Part shown: positions 21,301 to 34,900 of the stretch, piece after piece
Layout of the letters: each line of letters starts with the position of its first letter
How positions within the stretch are numbered: position 1 is the first letter of the stretch
Origin: Apostichopus japonicus
Lineage: Eukaryota > Echinodermata > Holothuroidea > Aspidochirotida > Stichopodidae
Assembly (NCBI RefSeq): GCF_037975245.1
Contig: NC_092581.1
Span: 3,360,001 to 3,424,000 of the forward strand
Reading direction: 5' to 3'
Length of the DNA stretch: 64,000 nucleotides
Made by a program: the position numbers and the translations under genes
Notes under the pieces: generated by a model
Databases searched by the model: none
What the model was told of the DNA's origin: nothing
The model's input: only the letters and a program-made list of their open reading frames with translations

Positions 21301-24300
21301 TGTAACACAGCAATTTGCCATATTATTGAACAAATTAAGTCATGAGCCTGTTTTGCTCACAATGTGCAGTAGATGACACCACCAACACTGTCCTAACCGG
21401 TGGTTAGCTTCAGTGTGCAGTAAAACTCTCATTATCCGAAGCCATATTATCCGAACCCCTGATTTCTTGAGGCCTAGTGTTATTGATTCCAATTACTGTA
21501 CAGTACTCATATATTACGTACTGTACAACGGAAATTTGTTAATCTATGTAACGATGAGCTTCATATTCATTCTTCCATTGCCTTAAATATCGATTAGATA
21601 ATCATCACCTACTACATGAACGTCTGATTGTTATTGCATCAAGATTGTTACCGCTCTGCAAAAGAGTTGCCATTTTCAGATCGCACATTCACAACGATAA
21701 ACGTTTATCAGGGCTAGCGCTTATGTGCCTACGCATGCAGGCTACAGCCTTTTTATTACGTGATACCGAATATTAGGCATTCATGCCTTTTAACTCCCCA
21801 CAAAGATTTATACACCAGTTGAAATTCTAGCTGATTTTCTTGACAAGAACCTCTAAAATTGTCAGAGAAATTTCAGCTTGTTATGGGAATCATTATTAGG
21901 CTAGGATAAACCACTGACAATAGTGTTTCCTGTACTATAGTAAGAGGCCTATACAGCGGTAATATATAGACTACTGAACATGTGGTCAGAGTGGCGAAAG
22001 TACACAGAAAATCCACCTCCCCCTCCTCCCCCCCCCCCCACCCAACCTCCCGAAATGAAACAATGGTAATCATAGGACTGCAGTAAACAGCTTACTCCAA
22101 TCAGTCATTTGTGAGAGGTGGAGATGTTTTCAGTTATCCCTTGGATAGAGAATACCAGTGAGATAAATATAATCTTAAAATAAATGCTGTTGGGCTGTTC
22201 GACTTAAAAATTAGGGGTTTGTTTAACAACCATAGGGATTCATTTCTAGGCATCTTGTTGCAAGATAATATTGTAGATTCCTTAGAAGACCTCAGTTCAA
22301 AGTAGCTCCTTGCTTCTGATCAATAATTTTACCAGATCTATAGGTTATTAATTACTCCCAATAAGATCCAGGTTCAATATTACTAAAACTTAAGACAATC
22401 AAAGACAACAATGTAAATTTTTGACCAAGCGGAACGTCAACGAAGAAGTGATTAAATAATTTGATTTCATTAATTTTCCAAAGTTTCATCACCCAAAGAA
22501 TTTTCGTACAAATGTTAATGAAATTCTTAACAGAAATTTTCCAAAACTTTCCAAATGTTTGTTTTAATCAATTTTAAAATATGAGTTGACTACTCAAGCT
22601 AATGAACAACATTGCTATGAGAGTTTAAACATTGTTATAAAAGTAGCAAAACATCAACAATATTATAAAAAATTATTCAAAAATCAATGCCAAGAATTGA
22701 GAGGAAGCTAGAATATGGTAATGAAACAACCAGCCGTTCAAACCAAAGATTTGTGAGAAGTGGAGATGGGTCTTAATCAGGCTGATATATTCCTTCCAGT
22801 ATTAAAAAATTCCAATTGAGATGAATGATCATAATAAAAAACAAGGCCAAAGAGATAAAGTGAAAAGTTAATAATGGTTATTTTACCGACTTTTCTAAAT
22901 ACGTTATTTCTTGAGATTTTGTTTCATTTATCGGGGTGGTTTTGAACGAAAGCAACAATTCTCATAAAGTTAAATATTGTGTTCCTTCTACCACTTTCAC
23001 CGTGCGATATTGGGAAGTAATTAATAAATGCTTTGTGGTTTTAGGTGATTAGCTTTGTCTTTGATTGGCCTTGAGTAGAATGTAGGTCACTTAATGACAC
23101 TATTTTGATTGGGTTCCCAGGGAAGCCACACGCTTAATACTGAATTATTCTAGGATAACTGCAATGTAAAGTGGATGTTTTGTCTTTTATGCCATAGAAG
23201 AAGACCATGGACAAACTATGTTATTATAAGGCTTTGCAATATGTCCCATGTGTTTTCCAAGTTGGTAGTGTTTTTCTGGCTTTAGCTGTACATGCATGTG
23301 TTGGAAGTATGCATATATAGCACACAGCACAACAACAACAATGGGATGCCATCGTGTGTAAGTTTGTTAGATCACAGTGTGGAAAAGCTCCCTGCAGTAT
23401 ACAGTGTGGAACTACTCTAAATCACATGTTACCAATTTTCATAGAAGGAACTTTGAGCTTTCTTGTTGCAGGGCAAGTTTTTAAGGATTTTTGTCCCGAT
23501 TGTCCCAGGTGTTCCTGAGGTTATCAAGTACAGTATGCTACCTTGATGATTGAAGTAACCGTTAGTACAACCCATTACCCTCGCCCCCCCCCCCAAAAAA
23601 GGAGCCAAAATTGGTTGACAAAAGTGGTTGCCTTCTAATACAGTATATGATCCAGCTAGACGTTTCCAGGACCGACGACTGAAATTTAATTCGCAGTGGT
23701 TTTCTTTATGATCATGATCACGTCATTGGAGATACAAGTTTTGTAATAGTTTCAACATTAGGTTAGTTAGCTAGGTAGCTTTTACAATTTGTTTATTCTT
23801 CGCCTGCCCTTTTGAAGGTTAGGTTTTCCCCAAAAGGGAGAGCATTATTGTGGGGTCTGAGACCTACAGTACATAACTACCCAGTCGCTAGCCTGTGTGG
23901 TATCAAATTTGCCTCGCATTCTCAAATGTGAACAAATTTATGTGATTGTGTCTGTGTAACTTGGAAAGGAAAGCTTGATCTTCTTCGTACTTCAAGATTT
24001 CTCTTTTGTTGGGTGCTAGAATATTCTATCATTTATGGTGTAGTGACAGGTCACTGGAATTCGATGGCCCAATCACCGGCATGCAGTTATCTTACAACAA
24101 AGTCCTGCATAAACTCTGTACCTTTATTGCAGTTCCTGTAGGTTGAACCATAGCACTACCTATGGGGCCCATGGGGAGTACGTATCCACCCTCACATTTG
24201 AGAAATTTTGATGTATGATAGAGGATGCTGAAATGCAAAAAAAAAAAGAGTTTTTTTTTTGCAACGTGTGAAGTAAATTATGTACTTTGTGCCTTCAAAG

Positions 24301-25174
24301 TACTTTGGAATGAGATCATCATAATACCGTTAAGTTTACAGTTCATTTATATTTGTAACAAACCGTGTGTAATTTTATACAAATTGTTACAATTTGCAAA
24401 AGACTTAATCATCAAGACGGTAATTTTTTTGGGTTATTTGTTTGATCAGCACACGGTTGCTTTCTGGTTGTTTATTTTCTTGTTTTTTTTTTCTTGTTGA
24501 GGGCACAAGACTTTTTTTAAGCCCACTCATGATCCACAAGCACATGCACATTCCATAGTAATAACAACAATGTTGTCCAAACAATCGTCAGAAATGGGGG
24601 AAATTCCCTAATCTTTAGCCATTTCCCACCATCTGCCTGGAGGCCGTAGAATGTGTGCAGCATGAATAGAGGGTTGACGATGATGATACAGCAATGTGTC
24701 AATGTGATTTTTGACTACCAGCTTGTTTTGAACAAAGCAAGACCAAGGAGCTTAGAGAGATAGAGAGAGAGAGAGAGAGAGCGCCTCGGCACACACATGT
24801 GGCTGGTATCTAAAAATTGACCTGTGAATCATGTGGTTTCCTGCAGTAGGAAACTGTGTTCTGTGTGTACTTAGCAGTTGGCTTCAGCATTGCTGTGTAG
24901 CTAAAGGGGTCTGCACTATATTATGTGTACTACTACTACTAGTACTACCACTACATATATACAACCTGTATTATCATGTAGTACTACTGCCGACTGATGT
25001 GTGTGACTATCTGTGCTGGCCAATAATGTACACACACTGTATGTATACACATGGGTGGTGTATTGTATAGAGTTTATTATATATAGAGGGTACAGAGCTG
25101 CTGGAATTCATGAGTGTGCTGCATGCAGCTAAGGGAAAGCCAATGTGTCGACAGTCTTTAGATGTGAATGAGTA

Positions 25175-25288
25175 GGATTTTTTAATACCCAATTATGTTG
25201 CAGAGTATGCTAGAGTACATGGGCATTACATGGGATTTTTTAATACCCAATTATGTTGCAGAGTATGCTAGAGTACATGGGCATTACT
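25175..25288. repeat. 58-bp tandem duplication
   Basis: Two adjacent, nearly perfect copies of a unit beginning GGATTTTTTAATACCCAATT (starts 25175 and 25233), spanning the shared GTATGCTAGAGTACATGGGC. Near-identity indicates a recent duplication. It is within ARID1 intron 1. Confidence 0.85.
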
Positions 25289-28200
25289 AGTATTTTCTTT
25301 AAATATTTATCAAACTGTAATGGTTCCGAGATTTGTCTGAGTGTATAATGTCTTGTTGACATTAATAGGTTCATGGATTATTCTGCAAAGTTGTTTTGAG
25401 TGTTCTGGTTACAGAATTCCCCAAACTGTTACTGTACTGATCATTGAGAAGGTTACTTTGGTGGTTGTCAAGAAGTAGGAAATAACTTCACAATAGGGGA
25501 TGACAACAACAGCTGTGTGGTATATTGAAAAGTCAGTGCATTCTTTATAGTCATCCCTAAATAACTTGGGGAGATGGGTTACATAACATAGCTGTCATTT
25601 AAGAATGTCCTTGAGACAATGTATCTACAAAGTAAAACAAAATGGGGTTGGGTCCGGGGGGGGGGGGGGCTGATGACTATTAGGCGAAGAAAGGAAGTTG
25701 TAAATTTGTGAAGACTCTTTCCTATATATGGCAACTTTGTCTGCTACCAAACAAGAAAACTTTTGAAAAATGGGTCAGCTTGTCGGACTTGACCTTAGCT
25801 CTATATATATATGCGTTTGGTCGTTTTCTTCAAGCTTGTCAGCACTTGCAAATGAAATGAAGGTGCCTTGCTATGTGCGGACTGTTTCCCATGTATAAAA
25901 TAGTTTTTGTTTTTTAGTGATAAGCAGTTTGCATATCATTAAAGGTTAAAACTAGTATTTAAAGCGAACTCTTGGTTTAAGGTCTTGTCACAGCAGTTCA
26001 TATTGCTTGAGGATGTTATGAGGATGTTATGACCCTCGATACCTAAAGGTGAGAAACAAAGGTAGCCTAGACACTGTACTGTACTGATTTTGCAGTGCTC
26101 AGAATATAGTCTCGGATTCATCTGCCAGCGAAGTGTATCCTTCGAAAAGGTTCACTCTGTCGCAACAGTTACTTGAGAGAGAGGGAGTGTAGAAATCTGT
26201 GATTGCATAACATACTGTATGTACCTCATGTAGAGGTACCAATGAGCTGGTCGACGCCGCCGCATGTTTCGATCCCTTATCATGCACACATTCGGTTCAA
26301 GATTGTGAAACGCTCTCTTTCGGCTAGTCGTGCACAGATCTTATTCTGGTGTATGTTTTGACATATTGATAATAACGTCGACCAGTATCATGAAGAAACA
26401 GAAATTAATTTCGCTCGTCTAATTATCGTCAGGGTGTTCGGTATGTACTTTTAACCACAAACAGAGCATGGAAGTTACTCTCCCGGGAAAAATCGTAGCC
26501 GGATTTAAGATGAATGTCTCTTATCCAGACCATCAGTCACAAGCTTACAGTTTTAAATGCCGCCTGTACTTTTTTTTGTGAGCCAAAATGTTTGGTGGCA
26601 CCAGCACTTTTATATATAAACCAGTCATATTGCTATTTATTACTTTTAATAATTATGGTTCCCGTTTTGTGTGTGTGTGTGTGTATGTGTTGCTCTTTGA
26701 ACTTAACTGTACCTCTCTTCTGGTATATTGTTGTAATGACCTACTTAGTTGTTAATTGGTTGTAGTAATAATATATGCTGGAGCCCTTCCATTCATAAAG
26801 AGCTAGAGAGAGAGAGAAAAATCCCTTCACCTCTGGACACCAATGGATCCAATTATAATTCGGTGGGTACTTCTTACTTACTATCAGCCATCTGATCTTC
26901 AAAACATTCCCAGCCACTCACTCACTCAGTCATAAAATATCAATGTTTTTCACCCTCTGGGAGATTAAGCAAGTTCACACAGCCCTGGGAAATCCGATGC
27001 ATATATGTTTACAGAGGTTATTGACATGACATAATTGGTCAGGGAATCTCTTTCAAGGAATGGAGTGTTACTATTTTTAGATTGGCCTCAGATCTGGGTT
27101 ACCTGGCAAAAGCATTTATATAAAGCAGAGCTTGTCAATGAAATGGAAATAGTACTATCCACAAACAATGACTCTTTTATTGTCATCTTCTTTTGGGGAA
27201 TCCCTGAATAAGCAGGATTTCTAGAGCTGTGATGATTATTTATGTAAGGTTTTTTTTTTTTTTTTTTAAATTTGTACAGGTATTGAAAAGAGTCGTTGTG
27301 GATATTTGTATTGTGCGTAGGCTGAAGATAAAAAAGAAGAGAAAAATGCAAGGGTGGAATAAACAATAAAAATAAATAAATAAATAAATATAAAGAAAGG
27401 AACAGGATGAATGGTTGTTTGCACAATGCCAGGTTTGTGTTATACTGTGTCGTGGTACTTTATATTGTGTACTTTAATTCAGAATCTGGAGCAACATTGA
27501 CGGTGGTTATAAAGTGAATAAAACTTGAAGTTTGTGGCCTACAGTTTCTCCTTTAACACTGAGATGTCGTAAATCGGATTAAATGGTGTTATTAGTAATT
27601 AAATAAAATGATCAATTTGCCTACTGTAGTTAGTTACGTAAAAATGGCCAACTGCCGGAAGTTTAAGACTAACTCTTTGTTGATTAATTTATGCATTGTT
27701 TTAAATTTAATCTGTTTTATGTAAAATTTGATTCAGATATCATTGTATATATAATTGATATTGACAGTCATGACATTTTGTTTCCTCAACAACTTTTATA
27801 ACATCCATTTTTCCCCATTTTTTGAAAGCTTAATGAGGGGTGGTGGAGGGTTTGGGGGGAGGGTGGGGAGGGGCAGGCCTTTCTTCAAGTTAATCAAATA
27901 AGAGTTGTGTTCAGATTATATTGTTACAGTGCATGCTGCTATTTACTGTACCCTATTAGGAATGTACCAGTGGGGTCCCACATATCTACTTATATGTTAC
28001 GAGACCAACTATGTGGAAGGCTTATTTCGTCAAATTCATTACATGCAGGTTGCACCAGTGCAAAACAAGGTGAACTTAGTGTATCATTACTACCATACGT
28101 ATATTGTGGACAGTGTGTGCCCATACATAGTGACCATTATGTATGCAATCTATATAGCATTCAGTGCAATGTTAATCTGGGTTCACTTGCTTCCCCTATG

Positions 28201-28875
28201 CATGGTCCTACTGGGATTTAGAGAGAATTTAGAGAGAATTAGAGCGAGCCTTTGGTAATCTAGTCCTTATTATGATGCATTCTCCCACATCAATCAATCG
28301 ATTGGTTTCCTAAAAGTTGAAGGTTTTTACAAGACTGTAAACCTTCAACTTTAACTTTTAACTTGCGTTGTCAGTCTGAACAAGATTGTTCAAGCTTTTC
28401 TGTTTCTTACGTAATACTTTCTTAATCAGTTTATTCTTCAAATGCCTGGATTTATGGTTTTGTCTTTTTCTTCTATATATTTCGTTTCCTTCCTTCCATC
28501 CTCCTTCATTCCCTTCCTTTTGTTTTGTCTAAATTGTGTCTATTAGAGTCTGGATTATTAACTGTCCAAAGAGGTCTTTTGGAAATTAAATTTATTTGCG
28601 GTTCCACCCTAAAATATATGTACATATATATGTACATATATGTCTATATTTATTTATTTATTTATATGTATAACTGTATATATGTTTGTATGTGCAAAAT
28701 TAAGATGTTTAGACATTTTCAAGAGGTGCTTTGTACTGTATGTTGAATTTCACCATGTAGGCAAACTATCTCTGACATGTCCCAATGTGGCCCATCCATA
28801 TACTGTAGTTTTGGGTACCAAGAAAAAGACAAAAGTTTTCATTGAAATGTAACTTTTTTTTATATCTTTTTACAG

Positions 28876-29064
28876 ATAAATGTAGCAGATCCCCAATTGA
28901 TATCCAGAAGGCCTTATTCTGGTACTTCGCCCATGGGACCAGGTGGCCCAACATATAACCAACAGCAATCTATTCAGTATATGGGTAACAGACAGTACCC
29001 TCAGATGTATGCCCCTCAACAAATGCATAGACCCCCTGTCAGCAGAGGGCATTATGGGCCTCAA
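28876..29064 (+). CDS. ARID1: ARID1 exon 2
   Basis: Acceptor TCTTTTTACAG and donor CCTCAA|GTAAGT. It holds 63 codons, phase 0 at both ends (about residues 305-367). The Gln/Pro/Tyr/Met-rich text (YNQQQSIQYMGNRQYPQMY) is typical of the disordered N-terminal half of ARID1 proteins. Position, phase and composition support it; no domain is present. Confidence 0.8.
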
Positions 29065-30428
29065 GTAAGTACTTTCATGTTTCTTCCTATATCTTTGCAA
29101 ATATTCCTCTAAAAATATGTATTTTGTGTTCAATTGCGACTGTACTGGACTGTTGAGGAAAAGACCCGAAAAGTTGAACTGATTTTTTCAGGTTCTACCG
29201 GAATTTAGACTTCAGGTGTAGAAATGAACTAAAACAGACATTAGATAATGTGTGACACACCAAGTTTTAATGCACATTGGAATAAATTATAAATAATAAC
29301 TCCCTGATCCTAGGAGAAACCAAATGATGGTAACCGGGAAAGATATCACTTATTTATTTACTTACTGTATATAAGAACATAGCATGCAGGGATTAATTTA
29401 GTATTCAAATTTCGTGTAGCAGGTTTGAAGTTTGTCTCAGGCTATGAAGTACTACGGTTCCTGTGTACTCAAATCTGCAATGCATCTCTGCACTTGCTTG
29501 CATAGCAATTTTGACCATCTCGTCTCGGGTAGCATTTTTCAACAAGATACGGGATGATAAGTTATTCCCTGTGCATGAGAAAGCAGGGCAATTAAGGATA
29601 ATTTGCTCTGGTAGTCTCCAGGACAACCAGGTCTACATTCTTGGTTGTCCAAACAGTGAATTTGGTCGTCCCATAAAATGTAGCAAAATGATAAAACTGT
29701 AGGAGAGATGAAGGTTTGGTGGATAGAACACCAGCTTTGGCTAAGTGAAAGTCCCATGAGGTGGATCATAGGCCTACATGACTATCTCTGTTTTATGTAA
29801 GTGTTTCCAAAGAGACCACTACCAAAGCTGTCCAAACAGAAATTTGGTCGTCTCGGACTCACCCAACCACCCGTTAAAAATTTGCCGCATTAGTCAGAAC
29901 GACATACAGTCACAACACATCATTACAGGGCGGTTTAATAACTAGGAATGAAAGAATAAAAGAAATAAATTGTGTAAGAGTTGTGGTTTGTAGTGTTGAT
30001 TCAAGTAGTTCTCTAACAGTGAACGGTAAGAATTATTCATAGAGTTTACTCAGTAGACCCTATGTGGCAGTATACTGACACTAGCATGTTCTGATGTTCG
30101 TCGCGAATTAAATTTTCCCCTAAAATAGGCAACCTATTGCACTAACAATGTGGGTGTCATTGCAGTCAAAAAGACTGACAGTTACTGTTGAATATGCATT
30201 TACTACCAACACTCGCAAATACCATTTGTGATCTTTTAAATTCTTGTTTTGAATTGCTGTGAAGGGCAAGATTATTTCTGGATTTAAGAATAAACATAAT
30301 TAGGGCTTCAGTAACATTTACAGACAAACAAAGTAACAGATTGGTAAGACTGTCGATGCAATGTGGGTTAGTATTAGCTCTGGGCACGTCTCTCCTAAGA
30401 ACCATCATTTTTTATTCTGCACCTGTAG
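29065..30428 (+). other. ARID1: ARID1 intron 2
   Basis: GTAAGT to CACCTGTAG, 1.36 kb, AT-rich. I see nothing coding in it. The spans around 29615-29650 and 29835-29860 share TGGTTGTCCAAACAG(T/A)-like and AATTTGGTCGTC words, a weak local repeat. Confidence 0.5.
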
Positions 30429-31052
30429 ACAATGCCCCCGCCTTATGGTCCACAGTCACAGGGAATGACCTTTGCCCAGGGCCAAGCTCCTACTGCTGGT
30501 TTCGGTTCTCACGTTCAACCTCCTTCTCAGGAGGCGTACGGTCAGGCTAATACCCCCGTACCTCAGCAGAGGGCTACTACCCCAGCACAGCCTCAGCAAC
30601 AGTTGGCCCAACAACAACAGCAGCAACAACAACAGCAGGAACATCAACAGCAACAGCAGTCACAACAGGTTGCAGCACAACAGGCTGCAGCACAACAGGT
30701 TGCAGCACAACAGGTTGCAGCACAACAGGCTGCAGCACAACAGGTTGCAGCTCAACAGTCACAACAACCACCAATATCCCAACATCAGCAACAGCCACAG
30801 ACGATGTCACAGCAACAGCAGCAGCAACAACAACCAGAACAAAGCATATCACAGTTGCAACATCAACAACAACAGCTACAACAACAACAGCAACAACAGC
30901 AAATGCCACCTCGACCACAGCAGCAGCAGCAGCAGACTCCTCCACAACAATCATATCCATCCATGCAGCAGGCCCAGCAGTCACCGTCAGTAACTGATCA
31001 ACAACAACAACAGCAAGGGAACTGGCCGCCGCATAATAATCAACAACAACAG
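30429..31052 (+). CDS. ARID1: ARID1 exon 3, polyglutamine-rich
   Basis: 208 codons, phase 0 at both ends (about residues 368-575), acceptor CACCTGTAG and donor CAACAG|GTAACG. About half of the residues are Gln, coded by mixed CAA and CAG, with Pro, Ala, Ser and His between. Polyglutamine blocks are a known feature of ARID1 N-termini and of Drosophila Osa. An internal 15-bp minisatellite (30664-30755) encodes repeated (V/A)AAQQ. The other frames and the reverse strand are also open here only because of the repeat. Confidence 0.87.
30664..30755 (+). repeat. 15-bp coding minisatellite, (V/A)AAQQ repeats
   Basis: Six adjacent units of GTTGCAGCACAACAG or GCTGCAGCACAACAG, the last with GCAGCT and CAACAG variants. 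Valine and alanine units differ by one base (T/C). Since the unit is a multiple of three, copy-number change keeps the frame. Confidence 0.9.
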
Positions 31053-31796
31053 GTAACGATCTTAAAGCCTTTGACTTCTTCTTGACATGTTTCTTCCTAA
31101 TTGTTTGACAGGTTTCAGTCGAATGTTAAAGAATTCATTTGTCCTACTCATTTAACTATTATTTGTTTTCAATGAGAGCGGTGTACAGGCCTATATTATG
31201 AATATACTTTAATCTGTGATGTTACACACGGAGGTTGGGGGGGGGGGGGGCCTTACTCATTTCCCTTTGAATTAAAAAATACAACAAAACAAATAAATAG
31301 CCTTTCTTAAGTGAAACTGTCAATGTAAGGTATTGCACTAGTTAGTATAAGTGTCATGTATTATGACCATTGTTTACCTTTCTGTTCTTGGTAATGAGGT
31401 AGGGTGGGGGGGGGGGCGTAATGATGATTTGATGGCAGACGGAGATAACACTTTCTGCAATAATTGTACGTGTCTTGATAATTCGACATGCATATCACCA
31501 TGCTTCCGTTAACTATGTCCAAATTGAAAAGAGAGGTAAAAATGAAACCAAAGAAACACTTTAAATGAGAAACAGTTCAAGGATGACGTGGATCTCTGTA
31601 ACCCTGTGATCCAAGTTCTGAAAGTCCCCTTTCAAATGAGGGGTTTTGAGCAATTTGAATATGTGAGATTCCCTTTGTCATGAACAATGTTTTTGGGTAT
31701 TTACAGTACCACTGTTGTGGTATAGAACATATGATCCATTTTTTTATAATGAAGTATAAAGATATAACAAAGTAGTCATGTGTAACCCCATTGCAG
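31053..31796 (+). other. ARID1: ARID1 intron 3
   Basis: GTAACG to CCCCATTGCAG, 0.74 kb. It has G-runs at about 31238-31249 and 31406-31416. Nothing coding. Confidence 0.5.
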
Positions 31797-31976
31797 GATG
31801 TGCCCTCCAGTCAGACCCCTTCGCAAGTACCCATGAAAGATGAACCTCCGGCACCCCAAGCCCTTCCCGCAAGTCAATTGTCTGCACCACCTCAGGCTTC
31901 CTCAGCTCCTAGCCAAGATGCCAAATCACAACTTCAGGATCAGGAGAATGCAAACACTAGACCTTCTAGTCTACCG
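31797..31976 (+). CDS. ARID1: ARID1 exon 4
   Basis: 60 codons, phase 0 at both ends (about residues 576-635), acceptor CCATTGCAG, donor TACCG|GTAAGT. Pro/Ser/Ala/Gln-rich with a KDEPPAPQ patch. Its phase and position between the Gln block and the conserved DLSGC exon support it; it has no domain of its own. Confidence 0.78.
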
Positions 31977-34900
31977 GTAAGTCCAGCTCACTTAACCATC
32001 TTCTGTCCTTTGTTGTTTTTTGGTGGGAGGGGGAGGGGGAGAGGGTTGGGGGATGAGGGAAGGGGTAGGATGAGGCGCCATGAGGCACGGCAGTCTGGTT
32101 ATACATGTTACAAAAATATCTTATGAGACAGTTATTCAAGTACACACACCTACTGTACTTAAAACCAAACAAAACACAATGATGACATCTTCGTAACCCG
32201 GCTCCCTCCTCCCCAATCCTATCACCTTCATCCCACCCACTTTATGGCACATGAAGCAGAGCAAGTCACTTTCATACATGTACATAGAACAATGTGTATG
32301 TTGACACAGAGCAAAGCAAAACAACAAATGGGTGAAAGTGCATCCTATATTGGGTGAAAGTGCATCCTATGATTGATGAAAATGCACCTTAGAAGGTCCA
32401 CACACCCATCAAACCAAACCAACCCACCCCCCTCCCACCCCCCCAAAAAAAAATTACAGGCATCTCTTTGCTTTGTTCACCAACCAACAAACTAAGCCTA
32501 CCCTGTTCCATAGCAGTGATAGCCTCTTTGAAACTTTGATCTCTCATGGCTGTTCTCTCTCCCCCCTTACAATCTCTGTGTGCCACCACTACCCCTACGA
32601 CCTTTCATTGCGACGGCAATCACATGGTTTTCATGTGGCCAGTTTGATAGAGACCCAGATGAAGAGCCGAGTTTGCATATTATCTGCAATAGCAGTCATT
32701 ACAGTCTATTTTCAAAAAGTTGGCCACCGAAAGAGAAAGCAGCTGCAGCAGGAAATTTTTCGGTTACCGTTCTTATTACAAGGGCTTTTGTTTTTCAGTA
32801 GATGAGGAGAGAGGGATAGAGCACAGCATTGTTGTTACACTTTCACTCCCCAGTACGGAATCCTTTAGAATAGTGAAAATGGGCTGCTGCCTTTGTCAGC
32901 ATTATGTGCATGGTGTGTATGCCTTCGTCGTTTAATTTCACTTCGGGAGGTTACCTGACGCCCCTCCCCTATCCTTCCCCCCTCTGACTTTCTGAAGCTT
33001 TCGGAATAAATCCTTTCTCAATATCTGGTTACTTTCTCAAGGAATGCTGGGTATGAAAGGAACAGGGAGTACTTTATCCGATGTCAGATGTTAAATGCTA
33101 TGCAAAATGGTATACAAGTTCAAAGATGTATGGGACACATTATAATCATAATTTAAATAATAAAAAAAATGATATAAGGGGGCAAAATTCTGAGCCTTCA
33201 AAACTTGTTGCCTTGAATTTTGAACACTAAAGTATTACGTTTCTTGCTATATTTATGCTTGTCATCCCCCCCCCCCCTTAAAAATGCCTCACAGTGGATT
33301 GATTATCTGTGATGTTTTCATGGCACCATATTCTTCCAACAAGTTTACTCTCTTTTCATTGTTTTGTTTCTTTGTCAAATCCTCCTCCATAAAATGTGAT
33401 AATTTTTGCGAGGGTTACATAACCCTCTGTACATATGAAAGAGCACTGTAGACTATTGTTAGACTGCAGAGCTTCTGTTCCATAGAAATGGTGGTGCAGC
33501 CTTCTTCCCGATGCATCAAAGTTTGCTGTTCAGTATTGGCAAACATTTCACCTTTCAGATATATAGATTTGCTAACTTTAAGAAGCCAATTTTTTGGTCT
33601 TAGCCGGACATGTTTTGACAAGTATTGTGTAACTTTCAAGTGCATATTTTTGTGGTTGCTGTTTTTTCCCTCTTCTACTTGTTCTTTTCAAAAAGCATGC
33701 AATTTGTAAACATTGCGTCTTTGCCTAAGTCTTGGGGTACATCTTGTGCCCGGGACGCAGGGTCATGCGATTTCATATGTTCAATGAGAGCTGCATTGTG
33801 GTATAAAATGTTCATCGTGATTCGAAATGTAACTCACTCTTTGCAAAATTGGAACAAATCTTCCCAGATTGTTTCAAGCAAATTTTGTCAGGTTCTTGAA
33901 AAGAGGCTGGAATTCAGAGCTGCCTAGTTTACCTGTCTCCTCACAACCTAAGCACTCTATTTCTATCCTGCCTCTGGGGATCTGAAAACCTTTTGGGTAC
34001 TGTAAAGTGTACACTCTTAGCAACTGGTTACATCCAGTCAGGCAGTCTTCTCTTTCTACCCCTCAAGTACCTACAGGTACACTGTGTTTTCCCTTTTTAG
34101 GTTGCTAAGTTTTGTTTTGCTCAAATATTTTCCTAAGTTTTTATTCATTGTCAAAATTTATCCAATAAAAATCCCAAGTCCTGGATCGTGTAAATATTTT
34201 GGAAGAGAAAAAAGCATTGTTTTGTGCCGTAATAACACAAGGTCTTGCCTCATTGGATGATATGTACAGCACTTGTAACTTGTAGAGAACTTCATCCCAT
34301 CCGTTTCCATCTTCTGTCGCCTTACAAGGAGGGGAGGGAGGGTGGGAGGGAGGGGGCATTTATGATCCTTGTAGTACAGTTACTTTACTATAGCTCTCAT
34401 CGACATATGTACACAGCTGTACTCGCAGCATCTACGTGTTCGTAGTGCCTTTCAGGAGATATGTCAACAGCAAAAACTGCTCACATGTTAAAATTTGGAA
34501 TGGTCTAATTTACATGACTACAGTCTGCAGGTTTCTGGATTCAGTGTGACAGGGGATTACTTGACCAGCTTTGATAATCAAGTTACTATGGCAACAGATT
34601 GCTATCATCAAGCTGTCTAGGGATATTTTGCAGTAAACAAGTATTCAGATCAACTTGTTGCAATTCCTTAAACTGGTGCTCACAGATAGTGTAGGGTTTT
34701 AATTCCATAGGGAGATATGAGGTTGGAGCAGACAGGTGTCATGTGACCTCATCCTTTGTGGAAGTTGTGTAGTACATGGCCCACAAGCCTGTGAATTCAT
34801 CACAGCACACACAGTAAGATGTCATGCCTTTCTTTATAAGGGACTTACTGTATGTAGTGAATAAGCATCACATGGTGATCAAAAAAAAATTAAGACAATC

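Larger units (their letters stand above)
17699..28875 (+). other. ARID1: ARID1 intron 1 (11.2 kb)
   Basis: GTAAGG to TTTTTACAG. It carries a solo MITE of another family (19313), a LINE-like reverse-transcriptase scrap (about 20175), MITE family A copy 2 (20937), a tandem duplication (25175), a TG microsatellite (about 26669-26686) and a poly-T/T-rich tract near 27249. Small unrecognised exons could exist, but exons 1 and 2 already join in phase 0. Confidence 0.6.

Noticed and set aside
30472-30993. Long alternative-frame and minus-strand ORFs over the Gln-rich exon
   Set aside because: Shadows of CAA/CAG repeats (giving poly-N/S or poly-V/A); the polyglutamine frame alone joins neighbouring exons in phase.
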